Source: Ignavibacteriota bacterium
GTDB lineage: Bacteria > Bacteroidota > Ignavibacteria > Ignavibacteriales > Melioribacteraceae
Assembly: GCA_016716225.1 (NCBI GenBank)
Contig: JADJWT010000001.1
Coordinates: 1 to 64,000, forward strand
Reading direction: 5' to 3'
DNA length: 64,000 bases
Shown here: in pieces, positions 27,019 through 36,835 of the stretch
Position numbering within the stretch: position 1 is the stretch's first letter
How the letters are laid out: each line of letters begins with the position of its first letter
The notes under the pieces: model-generated
Seen by the model: only the letters and a program-made list of their open reading frames with translations
Told to the model about the DNA's origin: nothing
Database searches by the model: none
Position numbers and translations under genes: made by a program

Positions 27019-30000
27019 TGTTAGAAAAAATAATCGCTTTAACACTAAATCAAAAAGGTACGATACTATTCGTATCTCTTACAATTATAGCATTGGGTTT
27101 GTATTCATATTTTACCTTACCCATTGATGCATTCCCGGATGTAACAAATATCCAGGTTGAAATTATCAGTCACGCAGATGGACTTTCTGCAATAGAAATT
27201 GAAAGGAATGTTACATATCCGATTGAAACTTCTATGCGGGGATTACCAAATTTAGAACAAATGCGATCTGTAACTAAGTTCGGATTATCTATTGTTACTT
27301 TAATTTTCAAGGATGATGTAGATATATATTTTGCGCGACAATTGGTTTTTGAGCGTTTGGCAGAAGCTAAAGAAAATGTACCCGAAGGGGTAGAAATTGC
27401 AATGGGCCCAATTGCTACTGTTATGGGCGAAATTTATCAATACACTCTTGAAGGTAAAGTACCAGTAGATTCACTTGAAAAAATAGTTTATTTGTCTGAT
27501 TTACGAACTATACAGGAATGGATATTAACTCCCCAGTTAAAAAGTGTATGTGGGTGTAAATGAAATAAATTCTTTTGGTGGATATTTCAAACAATACCAT
27601 GTAATTCTGTCTTCGGAAAAACTAATTAAATACAACCTTGCGGCGGAAGATATTTACAATGCAATTGAAGATAACAATCAAAATGTTGGAGGAAATATTC
27701 TTGAAAGAGATTCTGATCAACATATAGTTCGTGGAGTGGGTTTAATAAAAAGTATATCTGACATCGAAAATATAGTCCTAAAATCTTCTGACGGGATTCC
27801 TACTTTTCTTAAAGATGTAGCACATGTTAAAATTGGTGAAGCTGTGCGATTGGGTGCTGCAATGATAAATGGTAAAGACGAATGTGTTGGCGGAATTGTA
27901 ATGATGTTACGCGGAGAAAATAGCCGTGATGTTGTAGATAGAGTTAAGGAAAAGGTTGAAGAAATAAACAGCAATAATATACTGCCAAATGGAATAAAAA
28001 TAGTTCCATATTATGATAGAAGTGATATTGTAAATGAAAGTGTGAATACAGTAAACTTGGCTTTAATTGAAGGAGCAATACTTGTGCTTATAATACTCTA
28101 TTTACTTCTTAGAAGCTTTAGAGGAAGTATTGTGGTTCTTATTGCCCTACCTTTATCACTTCTAATAACATTTATTGTTATGAAGTTAGTTGGTTTAAGT
28201 GCAAACCTTATGTCATTAGGCGGTTTAGCTATATCAATTGGAATGATAATAGACGCAACAATAATCCAGGTTGAAAATGTTCAGCGGCATTTAAGCGAAG
28301 AAGGTAATAAATGCCCTAAGATTAAAACAGTTTTAAGGGCAGTTCTTGAAGTTAGAAAGCCAAGTATATTTGGTGAGCTGATAATAGCTATAACCTTTAT
28401 TCCAATTCTATCATTAGAAGGAATTGAAGGAAAAATGTTTGCACCGCTTGCAAAGACAGTTGCGATTGCCCTTTTATCATCTCTACTGCTTTCAATATTT
28501 GTTATACCGGTTCTGAGCTCAATATTCCTGAAATCTCAACCTGAGAAAGAGAGTATAATAATTAAATATGCTAAAAAGTTTTATCAACCAATACTTGAAT
28601 TCTCGATGAATAATCGAATTAAATTAATTAGTGGTGCATGTGTATTTTTATTATTTGCTTTATTTCTATCAACACGTCTTGGAACAGAATTCATTCCTAT
28701 TATGGATGAAGGTGCCTTTGATATGGATATTGCTCTTCTTCCTGGAGTTTCACTATCTAAAGCTATGGAAATAAATAAACTTGCTGCAGAAAAAATGAAA
28801 CAATTTGATGAACTTGAAATTATTGTTTCAAGAACTGGTCAGACTGGCGTTGCTCTTGATACACGAGGAGTTGATAAAACTGGATATGTTGGTGTGCTCA
28901 AACCAAAAAATGAATGGACACGGAATATTACCCGAGATGAACTTACTAATGAGATGCGCGAGTCACTAGAATCAATACCTGGAATTGGTTTTGGATTCAG
29001 CCAACCGATACAATGCAGAATTGATGAAATAGTTGCTGGTACTCGTGCACAGTTAATTATAAAACTTTTTGGAGATGATATTGAAAAACTTAAAATAATA
29101 TCTGATCAAATTGCAAAAACACTTAGCAAAGTGTTTGGTGTTGCTGATTTAATGACTGAAAAAATCAGTGGACAACCATATTTAACTGTTGATATTGATC
29201 GATCAAAAATTGCTCGCTATGGAATAAACATAAAACAAGTGCAAAGTGTAATAGAAATTGCTGTTGCTGGTAAGTCTGCGTCAAAATTCTATGAGGAAGA
29301 TAAAAACTTTGATATTGTTGTACGGCTGCCTGAAGAAAAAAGAAATTCAATTCAAACTATTGGGGATATTTTAATCCCAACTCCTGAAGATTCAAATATA
29401 CCACTTGGGCAATTAGCTCAAATAGAAATGGTTGAGGGTCCAGTTCAAATTAGTCGTGATGATGGAAAAAGAAGAATAGGAATAGAGATGAATATAAGCG
29501 GAAGAGATATTGGTGGTTTTGTTGAAGAAGCAAAGAAAAAAATAAAAGATAATGTTGAACTGCCAGCAGGATATTATCTGACGTGGGGTGGTCAATTTGA
29601 AAATCAGGAAAGAGCAATGAACAAACTTCTTATAATTGGACCGATTGTAATAGGTTTAATCTTACTCTTACTCTTTGTAACTTTTAAGTCAATAAGACTA
29701 GCTCTACTTGTTATATCAAACTTACCATTTGCATTAATTGGTGGAATAATTTCATTATACATTTCAGATCTATATTTATCCGTTCCTGCATCGGTAGGTT
29801 TTATTGTACTTTTTGGTGTGGCCGTATTAAATGGTCTTGTATTAGTATCTCACATCGCACAGTTACGTGAAGAAGGATTAGAAATTAAACAAGCAATATT
29901 AAAAGGTTCGCTGAATAGATTAAGACCAGTTTTAATGACTGCATCTATTGCAACATTTAGTTTGATTCCTATGATATTTGCTAGCGGTACTGGTTCAGAG

Positions 30001-30111
30001 ATTCAAAAACCTTTAGCAACAGTTGTGGTTGGTGGTTTAATTACATCAACATTATTTACACTTGTTTTAATCCCATCAATTTATACTTGGTTTGAAAAAC
30101 GAAAAATATAA
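27018..30111 (+). pseudogene. Heavy-metal RND efflux permease (operon 2), split by a one-base shift
   Basis: Two overlapping frames together make a full HME-RND permease of about 1030 residues. Frame one (27018-27563) ends TPQLKSVCGCK; frame two picks up as VGVNEINSFGGYFKQYH from about 27550. Other family members read KSVxGVNEI here, and removing one base in GTATGTGGG restores that, so a single inserted base is likely. The second frame's GTG at 27544 has no ribosome site and would be missing the first helix. The TM4 region GMIIDATIIQVEN is intact. Given other single-base breaks in this window, either error or recent loss is possible. If real, operon 2 has outer-membrane protein and adaptor but no working pump. 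Confidence 0.75.
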
Positions 30112-30132
30112 TTAGAGTTGTGTTAATTTTAT

Positions 30133-30160
30133 GGCTTACTAAATTTAATTTTGGTAAGCC
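30133..30160 (+). terminator. Possible terminator hairpin after RND operon 2
   Basis: GGCTTAC (30133-30139) pairs with GTAAGCC (30154-30160) across an AT-rich loop, 22 bp after the operon stop. The T-run after it is weak, so termination is plausible rather than certain. Confidence 0.4.
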
Positions 30161-30397
30161 TAACTTTACAATATTTTATTTATGAGTTAAAAGCAGTGAT
30201 AGGACAATTCATTTAAGTATAATTATTGAAATAAATTTCAGAAATAATTATAAGCTGATTAAACAGAAATTTTAGAACTCAATTCAAATATTGAATCAAT
30301 AAAATGAAAAATGATTTTATTGAAATAAGATTTCTACTATTTATATCATTTAGTCATTTTTAAGATTTTGATTTTGTTAAATGAATACAAAATAAAA

Positions 30398-30520
30398 TTA
30401 GTTTGTTGTTTCTGAAATCTTAAAACTATTATACTCTACTTCAATCATCCAAAATTGAGGATCAACAATTTTTACCTCTTCATAGGTTAGGTTATAAAGT
30501 TTGTAAACCACAAATTTCAT
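30398..30520 (-). pseudogene. 40-codon remnant of an Eco57I-like methyltransferase C-terminus
   Basis: From an ATG at 30520 the minus strand reads MKFVVYKLYNLTYEEVKIVD, then PQFWMIEVEYNSFKISETTN and stop. The first part matches the C-terminus of the enzyme at 31512 (VYKLYNLTYEEVKIVDPQFW) almost exactly; the tail differs and resembles the copy at 23760. It looks like a second, different allele reduced to its end. The rest of 30161-30624 shows no gene. Confidence 0.6.
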
Positions 30521-30624
30521 TATATTATTCTTTATTCAAATTCTTCTAGTTTTATAACAATAGTTTAAACTTACATTTCGTTAATATTACAAAGATTATT
30601 ATCAATTTTTACGAGTCTGATTTA

Positions 30625-31416
30625 TTATTTTCCTAGTTTCAAAATTCTCATCGCACCCTGTATTACTAAAACAAATACTATTGTTCCAATCATTAAGTCT
30701 GGTTTATTTGAATCAAATATTTTTACAAGTATTCCAGCAACAATTACTCCAATATTTATAATTACATCATTTGATGTAAATATCATGCTTGCTTGCATGT
30801 GAGCTTCTTTACTTTTAGATTTTTGAAGAAGATATAAACAAATGCCATTTGCAATTAGTGCAAAAATTGAAATTATAATCATCGTTGAAAAATCTGGGGA
30901 ACTTTCTGCTCCCAAAAACCTTCTTAAAACCTCAATAAATCCGATAAATGCTAAAGTCATTTGAAAATAGCCAGCTAATTTGGCAATTTTTTTCTTTCTT
31001 ATTAAACTTCCTCCAACTGCGAACAAACTTAATCCATAAACAAATGAATCTGCTAACATATCTAAACTATCAGCCACCAGACCCATTGACTCAGAAATTA
31101 TCCCAGTAATCATTTCTAATAAGAAAAAAACAAAATTAATTAATAAAACTGCCCATAATAATTTTCGTTGATTTTTGTTTTCGTTTTGCACAATAAATTC
31201 AGTTTTTTCTGAACTTAATAATTTTTCTCCGAGACTTAATTCGCTAATCGCTTCTTCTATTGCTTGAAATTCTCCGTCATGCAAAACTGTTAATTTTCTG
31301 TTTTGAATATCGAATGAGAGATTTTTAATATTTGTAAATGAATCTAATTTCATCCGAATTAAATTTTCTTCAGAGGGGCAATCCATTTTTGAAATCTCAA
31401 AAATTGTTTTGTTCAC
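30625..31416 (-). CDS. HMA-CDF cation transporter
   Basis: 263 residues. Residues 1-70 form a heavy-metal-associated-like domain with KMDCPSEENLIRMKL in place of the usual CxxC (one Cys only). Residues 85-263 hold six membrane helices of the cation diffusion facilitator type, including VADSLDMLADSFVYGLSL (Asp pair in TM2) and MIFTSNDVIINIGVI (Asn-Asp in TM5). These residues replace the HxxxD sites of zinc CDFs; the HMA-CDF subfamily commonly has this variation. It likely exports a divalent metal from the cytosol. The gene is isolated and opposite in direction to the pump operons around it. Confidence 0.75.
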   Translation of the reverse strand: MNKTIFEISKMDCPSEENLIRMKLDSFTNIKNLSFDIQNRKLTVLHDGEFQAIEEAISELSLGEKLLSSEKTEFIVQNENKNQRKLLWAVLLINFVFFLLEMITGIISESMGLVADSLDMLADSFVYGLSLFAVGGSLIRKKKIAKLAGYFQMTLAFIGFIEVLRRFLGAESSPDFSTMIIISIFALIANGICLYLLQKSKSKEAHMQASMIFTSNDVIINIGVIVAGILVKIFDSNKPDLMIGTIVFVLVIQGAMRILKLGK

Positions 31417-31511
31417 AACTCTACCTATTAAACATGATTATAAAATATTATTTATATCATTCAAACTTTTAATATTAATTTAGAAAACTCGTAAAAATTT
31501 AACATCAAATT

Positions 31512-34500
31512 TCATTTCAATTCCTTTTCACCAATTTCATAATTATTATACTCTTCTTCACTTAACCAAAATTGAGGATCTACAATTTTTACTTCTTCAT
31601 AGGTTAGGTTGTAAAGTTTGTAAACCATTACATCTATTTCGTTATCTGTTTTGGTTATTTCTTCTTGTAGCTGATTTATTTTTGTTTTATACTCGTTAAA
31701 ATATTCTTCCCATTCGTCTTGTTGCTTGAGCGATAATTCAATTTTTTGTTTTTTTAATTCAGTTTTAAAACCAAGAAAATTATACAAATAAAACTCATCA
31801 ATTCTTTTAGGAACACTGTTAATAAAAAAATTATCCTTTATTCTATGAATAAACTTTTCTCTAATTGAATTCAATAAAAGCTTTGAATTAATAATATAGT
31901 CTGCTTTTTCTTTTAATAAATTTTGATTACTCGGTAAAACTATTGGGATTCTTGATAAATATTCTTTCGAAATATTTACAGTCAGAGTTGATTCATTAGT
32001 AAACTGATTATTATAAAACCAATTAATCAATTTAGAATTCAATAATGCTAAAATAAATTTATAATCAAATTTAGAATCTTCCTTTAGTATAATATTATTT
32101 ATTGATTCTTTGTTGTAATACCTATTATTATCATATGCTACTTTCAAAGGTTTTGCTCCACCAGTTATCCTCTGGACTAATAATTTCTCGTTAACTTCAA
32201 AAACTTTGGGAGATCTTGGTCTATGTAATAACTCTGGTTTATACTTTAGATATTTTGTAATTGGTTTTATAAAATAAGCTCCAATATCTTTACCTTCTAA
32301 GAAAGCTTTATAATCTTCAATTTGTTTATCAAAAATAAGTTCATTTCTATTCTTAGTTATTACAACACCAAAAATTATTTCCATACATTCATTACCAAGT
32401 AAACTTTTATTCGTATTTATTTTTTTTAATAGTTCTGCTTTTTCTGCTGAAAGATTAGAAGTAATGATATATTGATTTTTAATAATATCATTAATGGAAA
32501 TTTTATCATATGAACCTGAAAAATCCTTGATGACTTTTAAGAAATGTTGGTTATTAGTTTTAATTTTTTTTGCGATTAAAATAATGGCTGTTGTAATAGC
32601 AGTTTGAAAAACATCATTTCCTAAATCTGCTAATTCTCTAAACAGAAAATTATTAATAAAGTATTTTCTTGACTCATGATAAGAAGTAACTCTTAGGTAA
32701 GTATTAGGAATAATAAAGGAAAATTCTCCGTTATCCTTTAATAACAAATAAGATTTTTCGATAAAAAGAGTAAATAAATTTACCTTACCAATTCCTGTTA
32801 TAAATATTTTCTTAAAATATTCTTTTTCAATATTAGAAATTCCTTCATTACCACCAAAGACATAAGGCGGATTTCCAATTACAACATCAAAACCGCCGTT
32901 ACTCATTATTTCCTTAAATTCTTCATTCCAATTAAATGCTTTATTTCCGGCTACTTTCGGATCATCAATTAAAGAATTTCCGCATTTTATATTATTGCTT
33001 AGTGTAGAAAGTTTTCTTCCTTTTTTTGCAGTTCTCAGCCACAAAGAAAGTTTTGCAATTTCAACGGCTTCCTCATTTATATCAACACCATAAATATTAT
33101 TTTCAACAATATCTTTTTCATATTCGGAAATTGTAAACGCTTCTTTCAGCAAAGAGCTTTTATGTTCATCAATCCATTTATGCTCTTTTATTAAAAATTC
33201 CAGCGCTTGATTTAAGAATGCTCCGCTTCCGCAAGCCGGATCAAGTATTTTCAGCGATAAAATATATTCTCTGTATTTATCAAGATTATCAAATAATATT
33301 TTTGCTTTCTGGTTTAACTTCCCTTTTGCGTTCTGCTGCTTTCTAAAATTGTTTCGTCAATTTCATCAAGATTTAATTCTTTTTTCTTTTCGGTACACAA
33401 AGAGCCAATCGTATTATCAACAATATATTTTGTAATGTATTTTGGAGTGTAAAAAATTCCATCTTTTTTGCGTTTGGATTTTTCACGCTCAACTAAATTG
33501 CCTTCCAGTTCTGCGGTTAGTTCTTCAATTTCCGATAAGCTGTGTTCAAAAATATGTCCTAAAATATTTACATCAACTTCACTGCTGAAATCATAAGAAG
33601 AAAGTTTTATAATATCGGTAAGTAAAATTTCATCATCGATTTTTACATTATCCAGAATTTCATCTTCTTGAAATAATCCGCCGTTATATGCCGGAAGCGA
33701 ATATTCTTCGTAAGTATGCCCAACATTTAAATGATTGAAAAATTTTACAAATCTTGTGTAAAGCGGTTTCGCTTCATCCAGAGATTTTAATTGTTTCCAT
33801 TGATCAACTATTCTGGTTATTGAGTTTGGCGGAACTAATAAACTATCTTCTGCAAAGAGTATGAATAAAATTCTATCTAATAATTTTTGCGAACTTTTGA
33901 ACAAGCTAAGTTTATCAAATTGCGGATTATTTTTTACAAGGTTATTATAGATTTTATGTTTGAATTGCGAGTAATCTTTGTATAGTTTATCGGAAATATT
34001 TTCTTCATGTAATCTTGATTCTTCTTTTACTTTTAACGGAATTCCGTTAAGAATATTTTTACTGTTTAGCAGAAAGTAAAAAGTTTGAAATCATTTTCTG
34101 TTAATGTAAATAGATTGAATTCTTCCCACTCAGTTGCATTATCAATATAAAAATTGAGTTTTTCAAAGTTTGATGTTATTACAAATCTGCATTTGTTTTG
34201 ATGATTTTTATAATTAAATGCTTGTGTTGTGATTGATTCCAGATTAACCGTTTTTGTTGATTTAAGCTCGATTACGCCGATTGCATTTCCATCTTGAAGA
34301 ATTGCACCATCCGCTTTTTTAGAATCAGTTTCGTTCTTAAATTCAGTTGTAAGATTGTAATTTTTATCGGGATTTATCGTATATCCCAAAACTTGAACGA
34401 ATATTTCCCGTAAAAATCCTTCTTGATAGTTTTCTTCCTTTAAGAGTTTAATGTTTTCTATTCGTTCGGAATCACCGTAAAATTCTCTGAATTTATTATA

Positions 34501-34578
34501 AGCAGAAGTAACTTCTTTGGAATCTAAATTGGAAAGGTATTTCTTAATTACAGATTTTTGAAAAAGGGACATAAACAA
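31512..34578 (-). pseudogene. Eco57I-like restriction-modification enzyme broken into three frames
   Basis: One gene is spread over three minus frames: 34578-34066 (N-terminal PD-(D/E)XK-like domain with KADGAILQDGNAIGVIELKS), 33904-33314 (linker to DGIFYTPKYITKYIVDN) and 33152-31512 (methyltransferase and target recognition). Bases between the pieces code for missing parts: DPACGSGAF (SAM motif I) lies at about 33220-33250 in the third frame, and VVIGNPPYVFGG (catalytic NPPY) follows. The first break is at a run of five T near 34077 where six would restore the frame; the second is near 33330. The intact enzyme would be about 1020 residues, combining cutting and methylating. Three fragments of related C-termini lie elsewhere in the window. 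Decay or homopolymer errors could explain the breaks. Confidence 0.75.
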
Positions 34579-34746
34579 ATCTCAAGTTTAACATCAAACT
34601 ATTTAATAATCAAAAATAAAAAAATAGCATTAGAAAAATCATTTACTTCTAAAAGTACACAAATAATTTTTTCAATAATATTCTATATTTTTATTTCACT
34701 GTAGCTGTCCCAAAAGTAACCGGTCTGCCATCGGATTCATAACATA
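34579..34746. other. Short intergenic with possible coding remnant
   Basis: The minus strand at 34746-34691, just after the DsrE stop, reads YESDGRPVTFGTATVK and a stop. It looks like the tail of a lost protein. I cannot assign it. Nothing else is seen. Confidence 0.25.
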
Positions 34747-35100
34747 TTAAAATGTTATAACTTTTTCACTATCAAGAGTCAATCGAACAAGTTCTTTCAT
34801 ATCACTTCTCGCAACACCGTCAAGTAATTTTAATTCAGCAAAACCTCTTGCATCCATGCACGTTCCGCAAGCTTTTATTTTTCCTCCTTTTAAAATTACA
34901 GCTTTCATCATTCTCTCAATGTTATAATAACCTTGAGGTGTATTTTGATTTGGAATTCCGCAGCCAACAGCATCTGCCATTAAGAAAATTGCTACTTCTG
35001 TTTCTGAGCTTTCTTTTTGAATGTTCATTGCAAGCCTTAATGCATTATATGCTTTTTCTGTTCCATAAGGTCCATCATTAATTATTATTAGTAATTTCAT
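34747..35100 (-). CDS. DsrE-family protein
   Basis: 117 residues with the DsrE/YchN fold signatures: MKLLIIINDGPYGTEKAYNA at the start, AIFLMADAVGCG in the middle and KIKACGTCMDARG near residue 77. The two cysteines of ACGTC are the likely sulfur-handling or redox site. Such proteins move sulfane sulfur or bind to membrane sulfur carriers. The gene lies 18 bp after the methyltransferase and is probably co-transcribed with it. The substrate is unknown. Confidence 0.8.
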   Translation of the reverse strand: MKLLIIINDGPYGTEKAYNALRLAMNIQKESSETEVAIFLMADAVGCGIPNQNTPQGYYNIERMMKAVILKGGKIKACGTCMDARGFAELKLLDGVARSDMKELVRLTLDSEKVITF

Positions 35101-35118
35101 AATTGCTATTCCTTAAAT

Positions 35119-35688
35119 TTATTTTTTAATTCCAATAATTCCATAATGGTAGGGTGGAAGATCTATTTCTTTCTTTAAAATATCAAATCCTGCAACTTTA
35201 AGCCAATCTATACATTGTTCTGGTTTTGGTCTTATATTTAGGGAGGGTCCGCGTGGAGTATCCTCAGAATATATCCAATGAATAATTGCAATTCTACCAT
35301 TCTTTTTTAAAATACGAGAGGCTTCCATTAGTAAACTTATCGGTTCTTCAGTATGTAAAATATTAAATAACATAATATATTCTACAGTTTCGTTTTCCAA
35401 TCCGGTACCATCCTTGACGAAATCTCTTTGCAATAATATAACGTTGTTAATATTTTTTTCCTGTAATTTGTTTTGAACAAGTTTTATCAAATTTGGTTCA
35501 ATATCAATTGCATATAGATATCCGTTAATTATTTTTGATGCTGGAATACTGAAAGTACCATAACCTGATCCAAATTCAACAACATCTTTTACTTCTTCAT
35601 GTAGTTCAAGTTTTCTTAATACTTCTTCCGGATTAAAAAATGAATCCCACATTTCTTCTTCGGGCATTCCGCTGTTTCTTACTTTCAT
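35119..35688 (-). CDS. Class I SAM-dependent methyltransferase
   Basis: About 189 residues from ATG 35688, where AGGCAG provides a ribosome site; the upstream TTG at 35733 is less likely. The Rossmann motif I is VVEFGSGYGTFSIPAS, with LYAIDIEPNLIK as motif post-I and IMLFNILHTEEP after it, the arrangement of the Methyltransf_11/25 group. The target is unknown. Its pairing with DsrE and closeness to metal-efflux genes hint at metalloid or sulfur chemistry, but that is only context. Confidence 0.75.
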   Translation of the reverse strand: MKVRNSGMPEEEMWDSFFNPEEVLRKLELHEEVKDVVEFGSGYGTFSIPASKIINGYLYAIDIEPNLIKLVQNKLQEKNINNVILLQRDFVKDGTGLENETVEYIMLFNILHTEEPISLLMEASRILKKNGRIAIIHWIYSEDTPRGPSLNIRPKPEQCIDWLKVAGFDILKKEIDLPPYHYGIIGIKK

Positions 35689-35844
35689 ATTTTTCTGCCT
35701 ATTTGAATAAATATCCAAGTAAAGCAGCTCCAATTATAATTTAAGCTGAATTTACTTTCTTATATTTCAAAAATACTACGCCACTTTAAATTGCAAAGAT
35801 AATAGTTTTCCAGTCAATTAATACTTCTATCTCTAACTTAATAC

Positions 35845-36130
35845 CTAAATTAACATTATTGCAATTGCACTTATATTAACGGCATCTAAAGATATTGAGA
35901 ATACTTTTGATTTTCTTAATCGTAGTATTAAAGGATTTAACATTATAACAAAAATGAATGATGGGATCATTATTGCAATTGTTGCGACTAAAGCACCGGA
36001 AACTCCGGCAATTTGATAGCCAATAAAAGTGGCTGAACTTAAAAATGGTCCGGGCATAAACTGACCGACTGCAATTGCATCCAATTATTCTTGTCGTGTT
36101 AACCAATTTAAACCTTGTACAAATTGCCAT
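35845..36130 (-). pseudogene. chrA: Fragment of chromate transporter ChrA with internal stop
   Basis: The minus strand reads WQFVQGLNWLTRQE, then TAA, then LDAIAVGQFMPGPFLSSATF and on to LDAVNISAIAIML. This is the conserved WLTxxELLDAIAVGQFTPGP block of ChrA and the helix after it. A Leu codon has become TAA near 36086, a TGA closes the frame upstream, and the rest of both halves is missing. The fragment cannot make a transporter. Confidence 0.75.
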
Positions 36131-36287
36131 CAAACTGTGGAAAACTGTCTTTTTGGAAACTTGCTATATAAAATTATACTGTTATGTATTCATAAAACTT
36201 TTAGTAATTTGAATCAAATATAATAATAAGCTTTTTTTTAATTTTAGTATTTCTTTGTATAAAAGACAAATTATCTAAATTTAACAA

Positions 36288-36316
36288 TTGACTTTTGCCA
36301 GATGATTAATTACTTT
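36288..36316 (+). promoter_or_regulatory. Candidate promoter of the copper efflux operon
   Basis: TTGACT (36288-36293), a 17-bp spacer and TACTTT (36311-36316) precede the ATG at 36325 by eight bases, which would give a nearly leaderless message, as at higBA. No other good promoter is visible between 36134 and 36324. Confidence 0.4.
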
Positions 36317-36324
36317 CGTATCAA

Positions 36325-36741
36325 ATGATCAGAAAGATAATTACATATTCCCTATTATCAATTTTTCTATTATCCACAATAGGAGTTCCGATTACAATTC
36401 ATTATTGTCAGATGATGAATTCGGTTTCGTTTCAAGTTTGCGAAATGTGTGAGAATTCTACTGCGGATTGTTGCAAAGATGTAGACACAAATGCAAGTAT
36501 ATTTTTACAAGAAAATGAAATATGCTGCACCGCTAGATTTATCGCTGAACCATTATCTGAGAAATATATATCCGTTTTTACAGAAATTCAAAAACTTGAT
36601 GAAAAATCATTTGTAAATATTCTACCTTTGGAAATTTTAATTTCCCAAAACATAACTAATTCGAGCTTTGCTGCTGATAATTCACCGCCCGATACTTATT
36701 CAAATTCACTCTATCTAAATAACTCTATCCTTTTAATTTAA
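36325..36741 (+). CDS. HYC_CC_PP-type exported cysteine-rich protein
   Basis: 138 residues with a signal peptide (to about residue 24), then IHYCQMMN, CEMCENSTADCCKD, EICC and a later NSPPDTYSN. This is the His-Tyr-Cys, Cys-Cys, Pro-Pro pattern of the HYC_CC_PP family, found beside metal pumps in Bacteroidota relatives. The thiols suit copper binding. It opens the CusA-CusC-CusB operon, about 95 bp before cusA. A periplasmic copper-binding or sensing role is inferred. Confidence 0.7.
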   Translation: MIRKIITYSLLSIFLLSTIGVPITIHYCQMMNSVSFQVCEMCENSTADCCKDVDTNASIFLQENEICCTARFIAEPLSEKYISVFTEIQKLDEKSFVNILPLEILISQNITNSSFAADNSPPDTYSNSLYLNNSILLI

Positions 36742-36835
36742 ATCTTCTTTTCTTTTACGAATTGTTGAATGGAATAACTACGTCTTTTCAATAATCATAT
36801 TTTAGATAATTCTAATAATTGTTTAGGAAAAGAAA

